From assembly GCF_016650695.1 (NCBI RefSeq), contig NZ_JAEKFH010000003.1, positions 62,001-126,000 of the forward strand: DNA of 64,000 nucleotides, given 5' to 3'. The position numbers were made by a program, and so were the translations under genes. This DNA is from Pseudomonas sp. TH41. Its GTDB lineage: Bacteria > Pseudomonadota > Gammaproteobacteria > Pseudomonadales > Pseudomonadaceae. Positions within the stretch are counted from its first letter, which is position 1, and each line of letters starts with the position of its first letter. Below, in pieces: positions 36,476 to 45,088 of the stretch. The notes beneath the pieces are model-generated. The model was not told the origin of the DNA. It saw only the letters and a program-made list of their open reading frames with translations, and did no database searches.

Positions 36476-37177
36476 ATGAAATTCATGCACAGGCACACCG
36501 AGTCCCACCGAAGCGATCGTATCGGCTGGCTCCGCGCCGCCGTCCTGGGGGCCAATGACGGGATCGTCTCCACCGCCAGCCTGATCATCGGCGTCGCCGC
36601 AGCCAACGCCAGCCACACGACCCTCCTGGTCACCGCAATGGCGGGGCTGATGGCCGGTGCCATGTCCATGGCCGCCGGCGAATACATCTCCGTACACTCC
36701 CAAGCCGATACCGAGCAGGCAGACCTGTCCCGCGAACGTGCAGAACTGGCAAGCCACCCGAAAGCCGAACGCCTCGAACTCGCCACCATCTACATGCATC
36801 GTGGCGTAACTCCCGAACTGGCCCATCAGGTGGCCGATCAATTGATGGCCCATGACGCGCTGGGCTCTCACGCCCGGGACGAACTGGGCATCAGCGAAAC
36901 CCTCACCGCCAAACCCTTGCAGGCCGCCCTGGCCTCCGCCGCCAGTTTTGTGGGGGGCGCCGTATTGCCTCTGGCAGTGACGTTTGTCGCACCGGAGCAC
37001 AGCGTCGTGCCCTGGATTTCAGGCATGTCATTGGTGTTTCTCGGGACACTGGGCGCCATCGCCGCCAGGGCCGGCGGGGCCAAGGTCATCACCGGCGCCT
37101 GGCGAGTGACATTCTGGGGCGCTCTGGCCATGGGGATTACCGCATTGGTCGGGCACTTGTTTGGTGCCGTGGTCTGA
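36476..37177 (+). CDS. VIT1/CCC1-family metal transporter
   Basis: 233-residue membrane protein of the vacuolar iron transporter family (DUF125). The first span includes WLRAAVLGANDGIVSTASLI, with the conserved Gly-x-x-Asp-Gly; the second the GAMSMAAGEYISVHSQ signature. A cytosolic metal-binding loop rich in Glu (EQADLSRERAEL...) follows and three more spans complete the fold. In bacteria these export Fe2+ or Mn2+. It follows the ApbE gene after 61 bases; whether it belongs to the same transcript is unclear. Confidence 0.9.
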   Translation: MKFMHRHTESHRSDRIGWLRAAVLGANDGIVSTASLIIGVAAANASHTTLLVTAMAGLMAGAMSMAAGEYISVHSQADTEQADLSRERAELASHPKAERLELATIYMHRGVTPELAHQVADQLMAHDALGSHARDELGISETLTAKPLQAALASAASFVGGAVLPLAVTFVAPEHSVVPWISGMSLVFLGTLGAIAARAGGAKVITGAWRVTFWGALAMGITALVGHLFGAVV

Positions 37178-37231
37178 TTCACGTATTGCGAAGCGAGAGC
37201 CAGAACAGGCCCTCGCTGTTTGCAGTCAATT

Positions 37232-37525
37232 TCAGCGCTTGAGTTTGCGCTTGTTGCGGTATTGGTCGATGACCACCGCGACCACGATGATCAAGACCTT
37301 GATGATGTCCTGGAGGTAGGCATCGACCCCGACGAACGTGAACCCGCTGGCCATCACCCCAAGGAGCAGTGCGCCGATGACCGTGCGGGTGATGCGCCCC
37401 ACTCCGCTCGCCAGTCCCGCCAGCAACCCGGCGATGCTGTAGACGATTATCAGATGGCGCTTGACGTTAATACCGGACGTGCGCGCCGCCTGCATGTTGC
37501 CGCCTATGGCGTAGGTGTACGCCGA
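37232..37525 (-). pseudogene. Deleted fragment of an RbsC-type sugar ABC permease
   Basis: The C-terminal end of a ribose/inositol-type ABC permease can be read: YAIGGNMQAARTSGINVKRH, then YSIAGLLAGLA, a jump to SGVGRITRTVIGALLLGVM, and a normal C-terminus (FVGVDAYLQDIIKVL... KRKLKR). About 35 residues that normally lie between AGLA and GVGRI (including the DAIAAVVIGG signature) are missing, and everything before residue YAIGG is gone. No ATPase or binding-protein gene accompanies it. It marks a deletion or insertion junction ahead of the siderophore operon. Confidence 0.8.
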
Positions 37526-37901
37526 GTGTGGATCATGATCACGTAACTCCCTCGATTGACTGAAAGCTGATCCTCCAATCCATCTGAAATCAACTCTAGA
37601 TGCTTCTGCAAAAGTACGCGCCAGCCCAGCCCGAACATTACCTCCTTCCCCCCGGCATGCTCTCCATACCGAACATGCGGCTGCAGCAAATCACCTGCGT
37701 CGGCGGATCTGTCTCATCCGGCTCCAGGTAAAGCTTTATCTGGCGTCCAACGCCCAAGACCTCAGAGACGTCGGTATTGCGTAGCACCCAATCGCGCTTG
37801 TGCGCGGGATTTACTGGCTGTCTATCCCGGTATGGGTTGGTGGAGAACCCGTCCGCTATAGCTTGATCATTTTGTGGCACCTAAATGAACAGCATTACAC
37901 C
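37526..37901. other. Unassigned stretch between permease remnant and siderophore promoter
   Basis: No recognisable gene. An 80-codon frame on the minus strand (37638-37880) and a 61-codon one (37504-37689) have codon use that is not convincing and no recognised similarity. The composition is more mixed than the flanks. I treat it as junction debris. Confidence 0.4.
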
Positions 37902-37921
37902 CCCCAAGCGAGGGGTTTTTT
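37902..37921 (+). terminator. Possible short intrinsic terminator
   Basis: CCCC-AAGCGA-GGGG followed by TTTTTT. The stem is only four G:C pairs, but the T-run is good. It would insulate the siderophore promoter from upstream transcription. Confidence 0.45.
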
Positions 37922-37955
37922 ATGAGGCCAATCACGAACCTAAAACTAAATAATG

Positions 37956-37987
37956 TTTACTTATATTTGGGAATGATTATTATTACT
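37956..37987 (+). promoter_or_regulatory. Predicted promoter with Fur-like box for the siderophore operon
   Basis: TTTACT (37956-37961) and TATTAT (37978-37983), 16 bases apart, would serve as -35 and -10. GGGAATGATTATTATTACT (37969-37987) matches the 19-bp Fur consensus at 13 positions by eye and covers the -10. Repression by Fur-Fe2+ under iron sufficiency is the natural reading for a siderophore operon starting 29 bases downstream. Confidence 0.65.
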
Positions 37988-38015
37988 GAGTACTCAACCC
38001 AAAGGACTTGCGTTA

Positions 38016-38780
38016 GTGATACGAACCTCTCCGGTGTTTTCCCGGTTACAAGAAGGGAAAAACGTCTACGGCCTGCTCAACTCCCTACCTTCACCGATGC
38101 TCTGCGAAATGCTCGCGTTTGCGGGCTACGACTTCGTGATTCTCGATCTTGAGCACTTACTGCGCTCCGAGGAAGACATCATGCATTGTGTTCGCGCTTG
38201 TGAGGCCGCTGGCATTTCGCCTTGGCTGCGCATACCGCAAGTGGACGAAAAACTGATCGGTCGGGTACTGGATGCTGGCATCGAAGCCATTGTCCTTTCA
38301 CGCACCGAAAGCGCTGCGCAAGTTCAGCGCGCCATTGAAGCGGCCTTCTTTCCACCCATGGGAAAACGCGGAATAACCGGCGGACGTATTACCGGATTCG
38401 GTCGCCTGCCATTACCCGAATACATCGATCTGGCCAATCGTCAGACCCCCATTGTTCCCATGATCGAAAGCGCCGCCGGGGTCGACGCTCTCAGCGAGAT
38501 CCTGCAACTACCGGGGGTCGGCATGATCATGGAAGGCGCACTGGATCTGTCGCTCGATCTCGGTCTGGGACCCGACCCGCTCAATGCTCAAGTCTGGCAA
38601 TCGCTGCAATACATGGCCGATGCCTGCCTCACTGCCGGAATACCTTTCTGCGCAAACCCCCGCACGGCTGAACAGAACGCGCTGTGGCGCGCTCGCGGTA
38701 TCAGAAGCTTTCTGGCCGGTGAAGATCGGGGCTTGCTGCATAACGCATTGAAAGCCCACCTGCATTCTCTCCAACAGTAA
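38016..38780 (+). CDS. HpcH/HpaI-fold enzyme, probable SbnG-type citrate synthase
   Basis: 254 residues of the HpcH/HpaI aldolase/citrate lyase fold: FVILDLEHLLRSEED near the N-terminus, metal ligands Glu in PMIESAAGV and Asp in EGALDLSLDLG. In staphyloferrin B (SbnG) and achromobactin (AcsB) clusters such proteins sit with IucA/IucC synthetases, and SbnG makes citrate from oxaloacetate and acetyl-CoA. Here it leads a citrate-type siderophore operon, so I infer the same dedicated citrate supply. The start is GTG 38016 with AAAGGA nine bases ahead. Not part of the original Vibrio pvs operon. A plain 2-keto acid aldolase remains possible. Confidence 0.78.
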   Translation: MIRTSPVFSRLQEGKNVYGLLNSLPSPMLCEMLAFAGYDFVILDLEHLLRSEEDIMHCVRACEAAGISPWLRIPQVDEKLIGRVLDAGIEAIVLSRTESAAQVQRAIEAAFFPPMGKRGITGGRITGFGRLPLPEYIDLANRQTPIVPMIESAAGVDALSEILQLPGVGMIMEGALDLSLDLGLGPDPLNAQVWQSLQYMADACLTAGIPFCANPRTAEQNALWRARGIRSFLAGEDRGLLHNALKAHLHSLQQ

Positions 38781-38802
38781 AAAATGAGCCTACGTAGCCC
38801 AG

Positions 38803-40908
38803 ATGAAAACAACAAAATCCCTGCACTTTTCACTCAGCCTTATCACACTGGGCATCTGCCACGGTGCCATGGCTGCCGATCAACCCGCCGATTTGTCCAC
38901 CGGACCTGCCAGTGACATGGAACTGGCACCCATGGTGATTCAGGGTGACGTTCTCGGGACGGCCAGCGATCAGGAGGTGCGGACCTATGCCGGCAGTCGC
39001 AGCGTTGTGGACTCCAGCGAACTGAGCAAAGCCAGCGTCCGCGGTGTGGACGACGCGCTGCAACGGGTACCGGGCATCAAGATCTTTGACGAAACCGGCA
39101 CCGGCGCCTTGCCACAGATTTCGGTGCGCGGGCTGTACGAGAGTCGTAGCGGCCGGGTTCAAGCGTTGTCGGATGGCATTCCACTAGCACTGGCGCCGTA
39201 CGGCCAGACAGGTCTGTCGCTGTTTCCAGTGACCATGGCCACGGTCGACCGTATTGATGTCGTGCGGGGGGGCGCGGCGGTGCAATACGGTCCGAACAAC
39301 GTGGGCGGGGTGATTAACTTCATCAGCAAGCCGATTCCGCGCGAGTGGGAAACCACGCTGCAGGAGAAGTTGACATTCAACGCTGGCGGGCGCCAGTTGT
39401 GGGACAACTATGTGGGCACCGGCGGCTACCTGACCGACAACTTCGGCCTGCAACTGGACCTCAATACCCTGGGTGGCGAATACGGTCGCGAGCACTCCGA
39501 CACCGATGTGCAGAACTACCGTCTGCGCGGCCAGTGGAACATCGATGACGATCGCGACCTGAGCTTCGGTATCCAGCGCTACAAGGCCGACATGGACCTG
39601 GCCGGAGCGCTCAGCGTGCGGGATTACAAGGATGATCCGCGGCAATCGACGCGTCCGCTGGACCGCTTCGAGGGCGACACCAATCGCGTCTGGGGCACCT
39701 ACACCCAGCGCCTGGGCGCCATGGGGCCGTTCGACTCAGTAGAGTTCAGCTGGACCAACTTCGCCCATGACAGCTACCGCAACTTCGTGGTCGGCCTGCC
39801 GTTCACCCCGGACGGTACGGCGGTGACCAAACAGGACGGCCCTCGCGACTTTAAAGTCTGGGGCACGGAGCCGCGCATCAGCGCCACCATCGATGGCGAC
39901 ACTGTCGGCCAGACCTGGTTGCTGGGCGCCCGTTATGTCAGCGAAGACATCGACTACAAGGTCAACCGCCAGAGCCTCGCTACCGGCAAGACGGCGCCGT
40001 TCCGGGACTGGAAGTTCGACGATGACGCCCGCGCGTTCTACCTCAGCAACGCCATCAGCCTGCTCGATCATCGCCTGACCATCACCCCCGGCGTGCGCTA
40101 CGAAAACGCCCACATGGATTACAGTGACGGCATCACCGGGTTCTCGCGCGAGAACAAATCCGAAGAATGGCTGCCGGGCCTGACCGTAGGTTATCAAGCG
40201 ACCGACACCTGGTTCGTCTACGCCGACGCCCAGAAGTCCCTGCGTCCACCGCAAGTCACGCAGATCGTCAAGGAAGGCGATGTAGGCGCCGAACTGGCGT
40301 GGAACTACGAGACCGGTGTGCGCTATACCCCGTGGGACGGCCTGCGCGTCGACTTCGATCTGTACCGCATCGATTTCGACGACCAGATCGTCTACAACGC
40401 TACGACCGACCGTTTCGACAACCTCGGCAGCACGCGTCATCAGGGTTTCGAGACCGAGATTTTCTGGACGCCTGAAGCCATGCGTGATCTGGACCTGCAC
40501 GCCAGCTACGCCTACCTCGATGCCAAGCAACGCAACGGCACGTTCAAGGACAACGAGGTGCCTTTCGCTTCGCGCAATCAGTTCACGGTTGACGGTCGTT
40601 ACCGTTTCGCCGAGCACTGGACCTACAACCTCGACGGCTTGTACGTCAGTAGCGCGTACACCGATGCCGCCAACTCCGGCGATGAAGACGCCACTGCCAG
40701 CGTGGGCAAACTGCCTGCTTACTGGCTCTGGAACACCGCCCTCGAGCGTGAGTTCAAGCTGGCAGACAAGAGCGTCCTGACCGCGTCTGCGGGCATCAGC
40801 AACCTGTTCAACCGCGAGTACTACTTCCGCGGTATCGACACCAGTCCATGGGGTCGTCAACCCGCGCCCCAGCGCTCGCTCACCCTAGGCCTCAACTACC
40901 GCTTCTAA
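38803..40908 (+). CDS. TonB-dependent siderophore receptor
   Basis: 701 residues. Signal peptide to HGAMA, a possible TonB box APMVIQGD, a plug domain (VDDALQRVPGIKIFDETGTG, then PQISVRGLYESRSGRVQ and DRIDVVRGGAAVQYG) and a 22-strand barrel ending in the canonical terminal Phe (LGLNYRF). FecA-like receptors for ferric citrate and carboxylate siderophores share this plug. Placed inside the biosynthetic operon, 22 bases after the aldolase-fold gene, it most likely imports the ferric siderophore made by the following genes (equivalent of PvuA/PsuA). Confidence 0.92.
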   Translation: MKTTKSLHFSLSLITLGICHGAMAADQPADLSTGPASDMELAPMVIQGDVLGTASDQEVRTYAGSRSVVDSSELSKASVRGVDDALQRVPGIKIFDETGTGALPQISVRGLYESRSGRVQALSDGIPLALAPYGQTGLSLFPVTMATVDRIDVVRGGAAVQYGPNNVGGVINFISKPIPREWETTLQEKLTFNAGGRQLWDNYVGTGGYLTDNFGLQLDLNTLGGEYGREHSDTDVQNYRLRGQWNIDDDRDLSFGIQRYKADMDLAGALSVRDYKDDPRQSTRPLDRFEGDTNRVWGTYTQRLGAMGPFDSVEFSWTNFAHDSYRNFVVGLPFTPDGTAVTKQDGPRDFKVWGTEPRISATIDGDTVGQTWLLGARYVSEDIDYKVNRQSLATGKTAPFRDWKFDDDARAFYLSNAISLLDHRLTITPGVRYENAHMDYSDGITGFSRENKSEEWLPGLTVGYQATDTWFVYADAQKSLRPPQVTQIVKEGDVGAELAWNYETGVRYTPWDGLRVDFDLYRIDFDDQIVYNATTDRFDNLGSTRHQGFETEIFWTPEAMRDLDLHASYAYLDAKQRNGTFKDNEVPFASRNQFTVDGRYRFAEHWTYNLDGLYVSSAYTDAANSGDEDATASVGKLPAYWLWNTALEREFKLADKSVLTASAGISNLFNREYYFRGIDTSPWGRQPAPQRSLTLGLNYRF

Positions 40909-40933
40909 ACCGCGCACTTGCGCCCCTGTAAAC

Positions 40934-40964
40934 CAGTTGCCCGATCCTCCGGGACGGGCAACTG
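40934..40964 (+). promoter_or_regulatory. Intercistronic hairpin between receptor and pvsA
   Basis: CAGTTGCCCG, an 11-base loop, CGGGCAACTG: a perfect 10-bp stem with no T-run. It sits 20 bases before the pvsA start. It could act as an mRNA processing or stability element that sets receptor and biosynthesis levels apart. Confidence 0.55.
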
Positions 40965-40983
40965 CTGCCCCCAGGGGGCTGCC

Positions 40984-42183
40984 ATGCAACGTCCATTCAT
41001 CATCCTTGCTCATGTCGCCCACCCTGCCATTCTCGAGGGCTTCCTGCCTGCCGCGCACAAACGCGGATTGCCGATCATGGTCATCACCGACCACGCTCAG
41101 GAACACCGGCGTTTGCTCGCCACCTCGAACATTTCGCCGGAACAGTTGCAGGTCATCGAATGTGATGTGTTCAATCCGCTAGCGGTCATCGAGACACTCA
41201 ACGGTCAGGGCTTGCGCCCCGTCGCCGTGTTCTCCAACAGCGATCACCTGCAGACCGCGACAGCGATGGTGGCCGAGGCCTTCGAATGCCCTGGCAAGGA
41301 CTGGCGGCTGTGCTATGCGGCGAAGAACAAGGCGGCCATGCGCGAGCGCATGCAACGTCTAGGTCTGCCCGGGCCATGGTTCCAGGTGCTCACATCGAAC
41401 GCCAAACTGCCGACCGATGCGCCGTGGCCAGTGGTCGCCAAGCCTCGTGAAGGCGTCGCCAGCCTGGACGTCAGACTGTGCCACAACGCCGCCGATTTGA
41501 CCGCTTACTGCGAGCAGTTCTGGCAGCAGCAACCGGATCGGGCGCTGTTGCTGGAGGCGTACATGGAAGGTCCGTTGTTCACCCTCGAAACCCTGGGCGA
41601 CGGACGCAACCTGCAAGCCATCGGAGGCTTCGACGTCACCCTTTCACCGCCGCCGCATTTCGTAGAAATCGCCGCGCGCTGGAATGGACAGCTCAGCCGC
41701 GCCCAGCGTGCCGCCGCGCTGGCTCAAGTAGCCGCCTTTGGGGTCAATTTCGGTGTCTGCCACAGCGAATTCATTCTGACCGCTGAAGGCCCGGTACTGG
41801 TTGAGATCAACTATCGCAGTATCGGCGATGGTCGCGAGTTCCTGCTTGATCGGCTGCTGCCGCAGGGTTGGTTTGACCGCATCGTCGCTTTGCATTTGGG
41901 AGACAACCTGATCGACGCGCAACCGGCGCATGCCGTAGCCACCGTTCATTACCTTGTGGCCGACCGCTCCGGGCGTCTGGATCAGGCCAGCGCCAGCTTC
42001 AGCGTCGAACGTGAGGGCCATTGGTGCGATTACCGTGCACTGCACAATACCGGTGACACCCTGACCATCAGCCATTCCAACAAGGATTACGTCGGCGTAC
42101 TGCGGCTGATCGCGCCGGATGACGCGAGCCTCGAAGCGCAACTGAATTCGACCCTGAACGACCTGAAGTGGGTGGTGGCATGA
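40984..42183 (+). CDS. pvsA: ATP-grasp ligase of vibrioferrin-type biosynthesis
   Basis: 399 residues, ATP-grasp fold: the ATP-binding lysine region PWPVVAKPREGVASLDVRL, acidic LLEAYMEGPLFTLETLGDG, and metal ligands in VLVEINYRSIGDG. In vibrioferrin assembly PvsA is the ATP-grasp amino-acid ligase that supplies the alanine/2-oxoglutarate-type moiety. The ATG at 40984 follows CAGGGGG. Its stop overlaps the next start as ATGA. Gene order and sizes of this and the next four genes parallel pvsABCDE, so the symbol is used by analogy. Confidence 0.82.
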   Translation: MQRPFIILAHVAHPAILEGFLPAAHKRGLPIMVITDHAQEHRRLLATSNISPEQLQVIECDVFNPLAVIETLNGQGLRPVAVFSNSDHLQTATAMVAEAFECPGKDWRLCYAAKNKAAMRERMQRLGLPGPWFQVLTSNAKLPTDAPWPVVAKPREGVASLDVRLCHNAADLTAYCEQFWQQQPDRALLLEAYMEGPLFTLETLGDGRNLQAIGGFDVTLSPPPHFVEIAARWNGQLSRAQRAAALAQVAAFGVNFGVCHSEFILTAEGPVLVEINYRSIGDGREFLLDRLLPQGWFDRIVALHLGDNLIDAQPAHAVATVHYLVADRSGRLDQASASFSVEREGHWCDYRALHNTGDTLTISHSNKDYVGVLRLIAPDDASLEAQLNSTLNDLKWVVA

Positions 42184-43961
42184 GCCTGCACCCGGAGGAC
42201 GCGGATCAGGCGTTCATTACCCGACGCATCATCGATTGCTGCCTGCGCGAGGACATCCGTGGGATCGTCAGCAAAGGGCTGTTGGGTCGGTTGCCGGAAG
42301 AACTTGGCCAACACTTGCACCATCAGCCCGACGCCAGCTGGCTGCGAATCGCCCATCTGGGCGCCGACGAACTATGGCTGCCGGTGGTCAGGGCGTATCC
42401 GTTGCAGGACTGGATCGGTACGGGCGACGCCTGGATCAAGGTGTCGCCGCACAGCCACGGCGAGGTTCAACGCGGCTACCGGCTCTGGCTGGACCATCTG
42501 AGCCACGGTCTGGACGAAGAAAGTCTGACGCTGTTCGCGTCGTATCTGAAAGAAGCGGATTGCGCGACCGAACATCGGACCCTGTGCAATCAGGCGTATC
42601 ACCAACATGCGCCCGCGCTGAGCGACGTGACTGACCTGAAGGACTGGTCACGGAGGCTGCTGAAGATCGATCAACTGGCGAGCTACCTGGATCACCCGTT
42701 CTATCCAACGGCGCGGGCCAAAAGCGGCTTCGATGCCGCCGCGCTCAAAGGCTACGCGCCGGAGTTTGCGCCGCGCTTCGAACTTAACTGGCTGGCGATT
42801 CCCAACAACGCCCTGACCCTGACCAGTCCGCAGCCGCCGCACTGGCCGGACTTCGAGGAAGTCGGCTTGTCACCGACCTTGCAAAACAGCCATTCATTAC
42901 TGCCAGTGCACCCACTGACCTGGGGCGAGCTGGAGCAATACGGCCTGCCTGAAGGCACGCTCAAGGCTCCATATACCGCCATGCAGGTCGAGCCTACGCT
43001 GTCCGTGCGCACGGTGGCCTGCATCAATCAACCTCTGTGGCACATCAAACTGCCGTTGTTGGTCAGCACGCTCGGTGCGCGTAATTTGCGCCTGATCAAA
43101 CCCAGCACCCTATACGACGGTCACTGGTTCCAGACCACCCTGCTGGCCTTGACCGAACGCGATCCGGCACTGGCGTCACGTTATCTGCACGTCGACGAAA
43201 AACACGGTGGCCATGCCGCCGAGAGTCGTCATCTGGCCTATATCGTGCGCCGTTACCCGACGGGGCTGGAGAACATCACACTGGTACCTGTCGCCGCGTT
43301 GGCCAGCCCGCTTGCCGATGGGCGCCTGTTCCTCGAACAACTGGCCGAGCGTTTCTACGCAGGTTCGTTGCAACACTGGCTGGACGATTATCTCGATCTG
43401 CTGCTGCAGGTCCATCTGCGACTGTGGCTGCAGTACGGCATCGCGCTGGAGGCCAACCAGCAGAACGCCGTATTGATGTTCGAACAAGGTCAGCCATTGC
43501 GCCTGCTGATGAAGGACAACGACGCCGCCCGCCTCTGGCCTCAGCGCTTCGCCACTGCCTGCCCGGATCTGGCTGATCTGCCGGCAGCCTTGCAGGATGA
43601 GCGCATTCGCGTCGACAGCAGCCAACCGCTGGCCGAGATGTTCTGCACCATCACCTTGCAGCTGAACATCGTGGCGATCCTGGAAGCGATAGCAACCGCA
43701 GGCCTGGCCCCTCGGTCCAGCCTGTACGGCACACTGCGTCAGCGTCTGATGACCTGTTTGCAACAACTCGAAGCCGAAGGCATCGACTGTCACGACGCGC
43801 GCCGATGGCTACTCGACAACCCGAAACTGCCGGTGAAATACCTGCTCAGCGCCGGCAGCCTGTTCAGCAAGGCGCATTCCGGTGCCAGCGACATCAACAA
43901 GTTCTATGGCTACAGCGCAGCGAACTTCCTGCTGGAGGATGCTCCATGCAACGGCGTCTGA
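42180..43961 (+). CDS. pvsB: IucA/IucC-family NIS siderophore synthetase (first)
   Basis: 593 residues. NRPS-independent siderophore synthetases adenylate a carboxylate and pass it to an amine or alcohol. Family segments seen: PVHPLTWGELEQYGLPEG, NLRLIKPSTLYDGHWFQTT, GGHAAESRHLAYIVR, and the FhuF-like C-terminal part with QQNAVLMFEQGQPLRLLMKDND. A complete length and the position after the ATP-grasp gene fit PvsB. Start ATG 42180 overlaps pvsA; its end overlaps the exporter gene by 16 bases. Confidence 0.85.
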   Translation: MSLHPEDADQAFITRRIIDCCLREDIRGIVSKGLLGRLPEELGQHLHHQPDASWLRIAHLGADELWLPVVRAYPLQDWIGTGDAWIKVSPHSHGEVQRGYRLWLDHLSHGLDEESLTLFASYLKEADCATEHRTLCNQAYHQHAPALSDVTDLKDWSRRLLKIDQLASYLDHPFYPTARAKSGFDAAALKGYAPEFAPRFELNWLAIPNNALTLTSPQPPHWPDFEEVGLSPTLQNSHSLLPVHPLTWGELEQYGLPEGTLKAPYTAMQVEPTLSVRTVACINQPLWHIKLPLLVSTLGARNLRLIKPSTLYDGHWFQTTLLALTERDPALASRYLHVDEKHGGHAAESRHLAYIVRRYPTGLENITLVPVAALASPLADGRLFLEQLAERFYAGSLQHWLDDYLDLLLQVHLRLWLQYGIALEANQQNAVLMFEQGQPLRLLMKDNDAARLWPQRFATACPDLADLPAALQDERIRVDSSQPLAEMFCTITLQLNIVAILEAIATAGLAPRSSLYGTLRQRLMTCLQQLEAEGIDCHDARRWLLDNPKLPVKYLLSAGSLFSKAHSGASDINKFYGYSAANFLLEDAPCNGV

Positions 43962-45088
43962 TCACCAGTGTCTTGCTGGGGCACTATCTGTCGGCCTTCA
44001 CGGCGCTGGGTATTCCGTTGTACCTGCCGCGCATCCTCGCCGACCTCGCACCTGACACACCAGGCTGGGCCATCGGTGTGCTGTTCGTACTGCCGACACT
44101 CTGCACCGCACTGGCGGCGCCGATCTGGGGACGCTGGGCCGATCGCAACGGCTGTCGCCTGTCATTGCTGCGCGCCCATGCCGGCCTGTTCGCGGGCTTT
44201 CTGCTGGCAGGCTTCAGCCCCAATCTGCCGGTGTTCGTTCTGGCGCTGATCATCCAGGGCACCTTCGGCGGCGCGATGGCGGCGTCCAATGCCTACCTGT
44301 CGACGCAGTTCAAGGAGGGCGATCTGTCCCGCGCCCTGAACTGGACGCAGTATTCGGCACGGCTAGCGATGATCAGCGGTCCGATTCTGTTGGGGTTGCT
44401 GACCTCCCAAGGCTTGGGGTTAAGCCTGTATCGCTATCTGGCCTGGTTACCGCTGCTGGCCTTCGTGCTCATCCTGCCGCTGCCCAAGGACGCCCCCAAA
44501 CATGCCTTGGCCACCAAAAAAGCCGAGGCATTGGGCGAACTGCCTGAAGACATGCTGCGATTGATGACGGTGCAGTTTTTGTTCAGCTTTGCGATGGTCG
44601 TCACCTTTCCCTACTTCGTGCCCTTCGGCGAGCAACTGAACATTGGCAACGATGCCTTGATCGGCGTGCTCTACAGCCTGCCGCATCTGGTTTATCTGCT
44701 GGCCCTGCCCTGGGTGCAGAAGCATCAGGGCAACCTGCTATTGCCGGGACTGGCGCTGCTGGCAATCAGTAACGCGCTGCAGTTTTGGAGCGTACAGGCT
44801 GAGCCGCTGTTCGCTCTGCGTCTGCTCAGCGGAGCCGGCATGTTGCTCAGTTTTGTCGGGTTGCACCGCTGCCTGAGCCAGCGCAGCCGCAAAGGCAGCG
44901 CCGGTCGCCTGTTCGGCTGGTTTGACTCCAGTGGCAAATGGGCCGGCACCGCTGCCGGTGTGACTGCCGCTCTGGTCAGTCAGACCTGCGGCATCGCGTC
45001 CCCCTTTCTCGTTGCGTGCCTGGCAGCCATGGCGGCCATGGTGCTCGCGCGCCCTCTAATGATGACTTCCCGGGAGATTCCGGCATGA
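43946..45088 (+). CDS. pvsC: MFS siderophore exporter
   Basis: 380-residue major facilitator with about twelve spans. The loop 2-3 signature appears as APIWGRWADRNGCRLSLL, close to the MFS G-x-x-x-D-R-x-G-R/K motif. The ATG at 43946 has a GGAGGA ribosome site inside pvsB; the longer upstream frame is an artefact. In the pvs operon PvsC exports vibrioferrin from the cytoplasm. Ends in an ATGA overlap with the next gene. Confidence 0.85.
   Translation: MQRRLITSVLLGHYLSAFTALGIPLYLPRILADLAPDTPGWAIGVLFVLPTLCTALAAPIWGRWADRNGCRLSLLRAHAGLFAGFLLAGFSPNLPVFVLALIIQGTFGGAMAASNAYLSTQFKEGDLSRALNWTQYSARLAMISGPILLGLLTSQGLGLSLYRYLAWLPLLAFVLILPLPKDAPKHALATKKAEALGELPEDMLRLMTVQFLFSFAMVVTFPYFVPFGEQLNIGNDALIGVLYSLPHLVYLLALPWVQKHQGNLLLPGLALLAISNALQFWSVQAEPLFALRLLSGAGMLLSFVGLHRCLSQRSRKGSAGRLFGWFDSSGKWAGTAAGVTAALVSQTCGIASPFLVACLAAMAAMVLARPLMMTSREIPA

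Noticed and set aside
37638..37880. Possible group II intron or small gene on the minus strand
   Set aside because: GAGCCGGATGAG recalls an intron motif, but no reverse transcriptase, domain V or intron ends are found; the frame has no recognised similarity.
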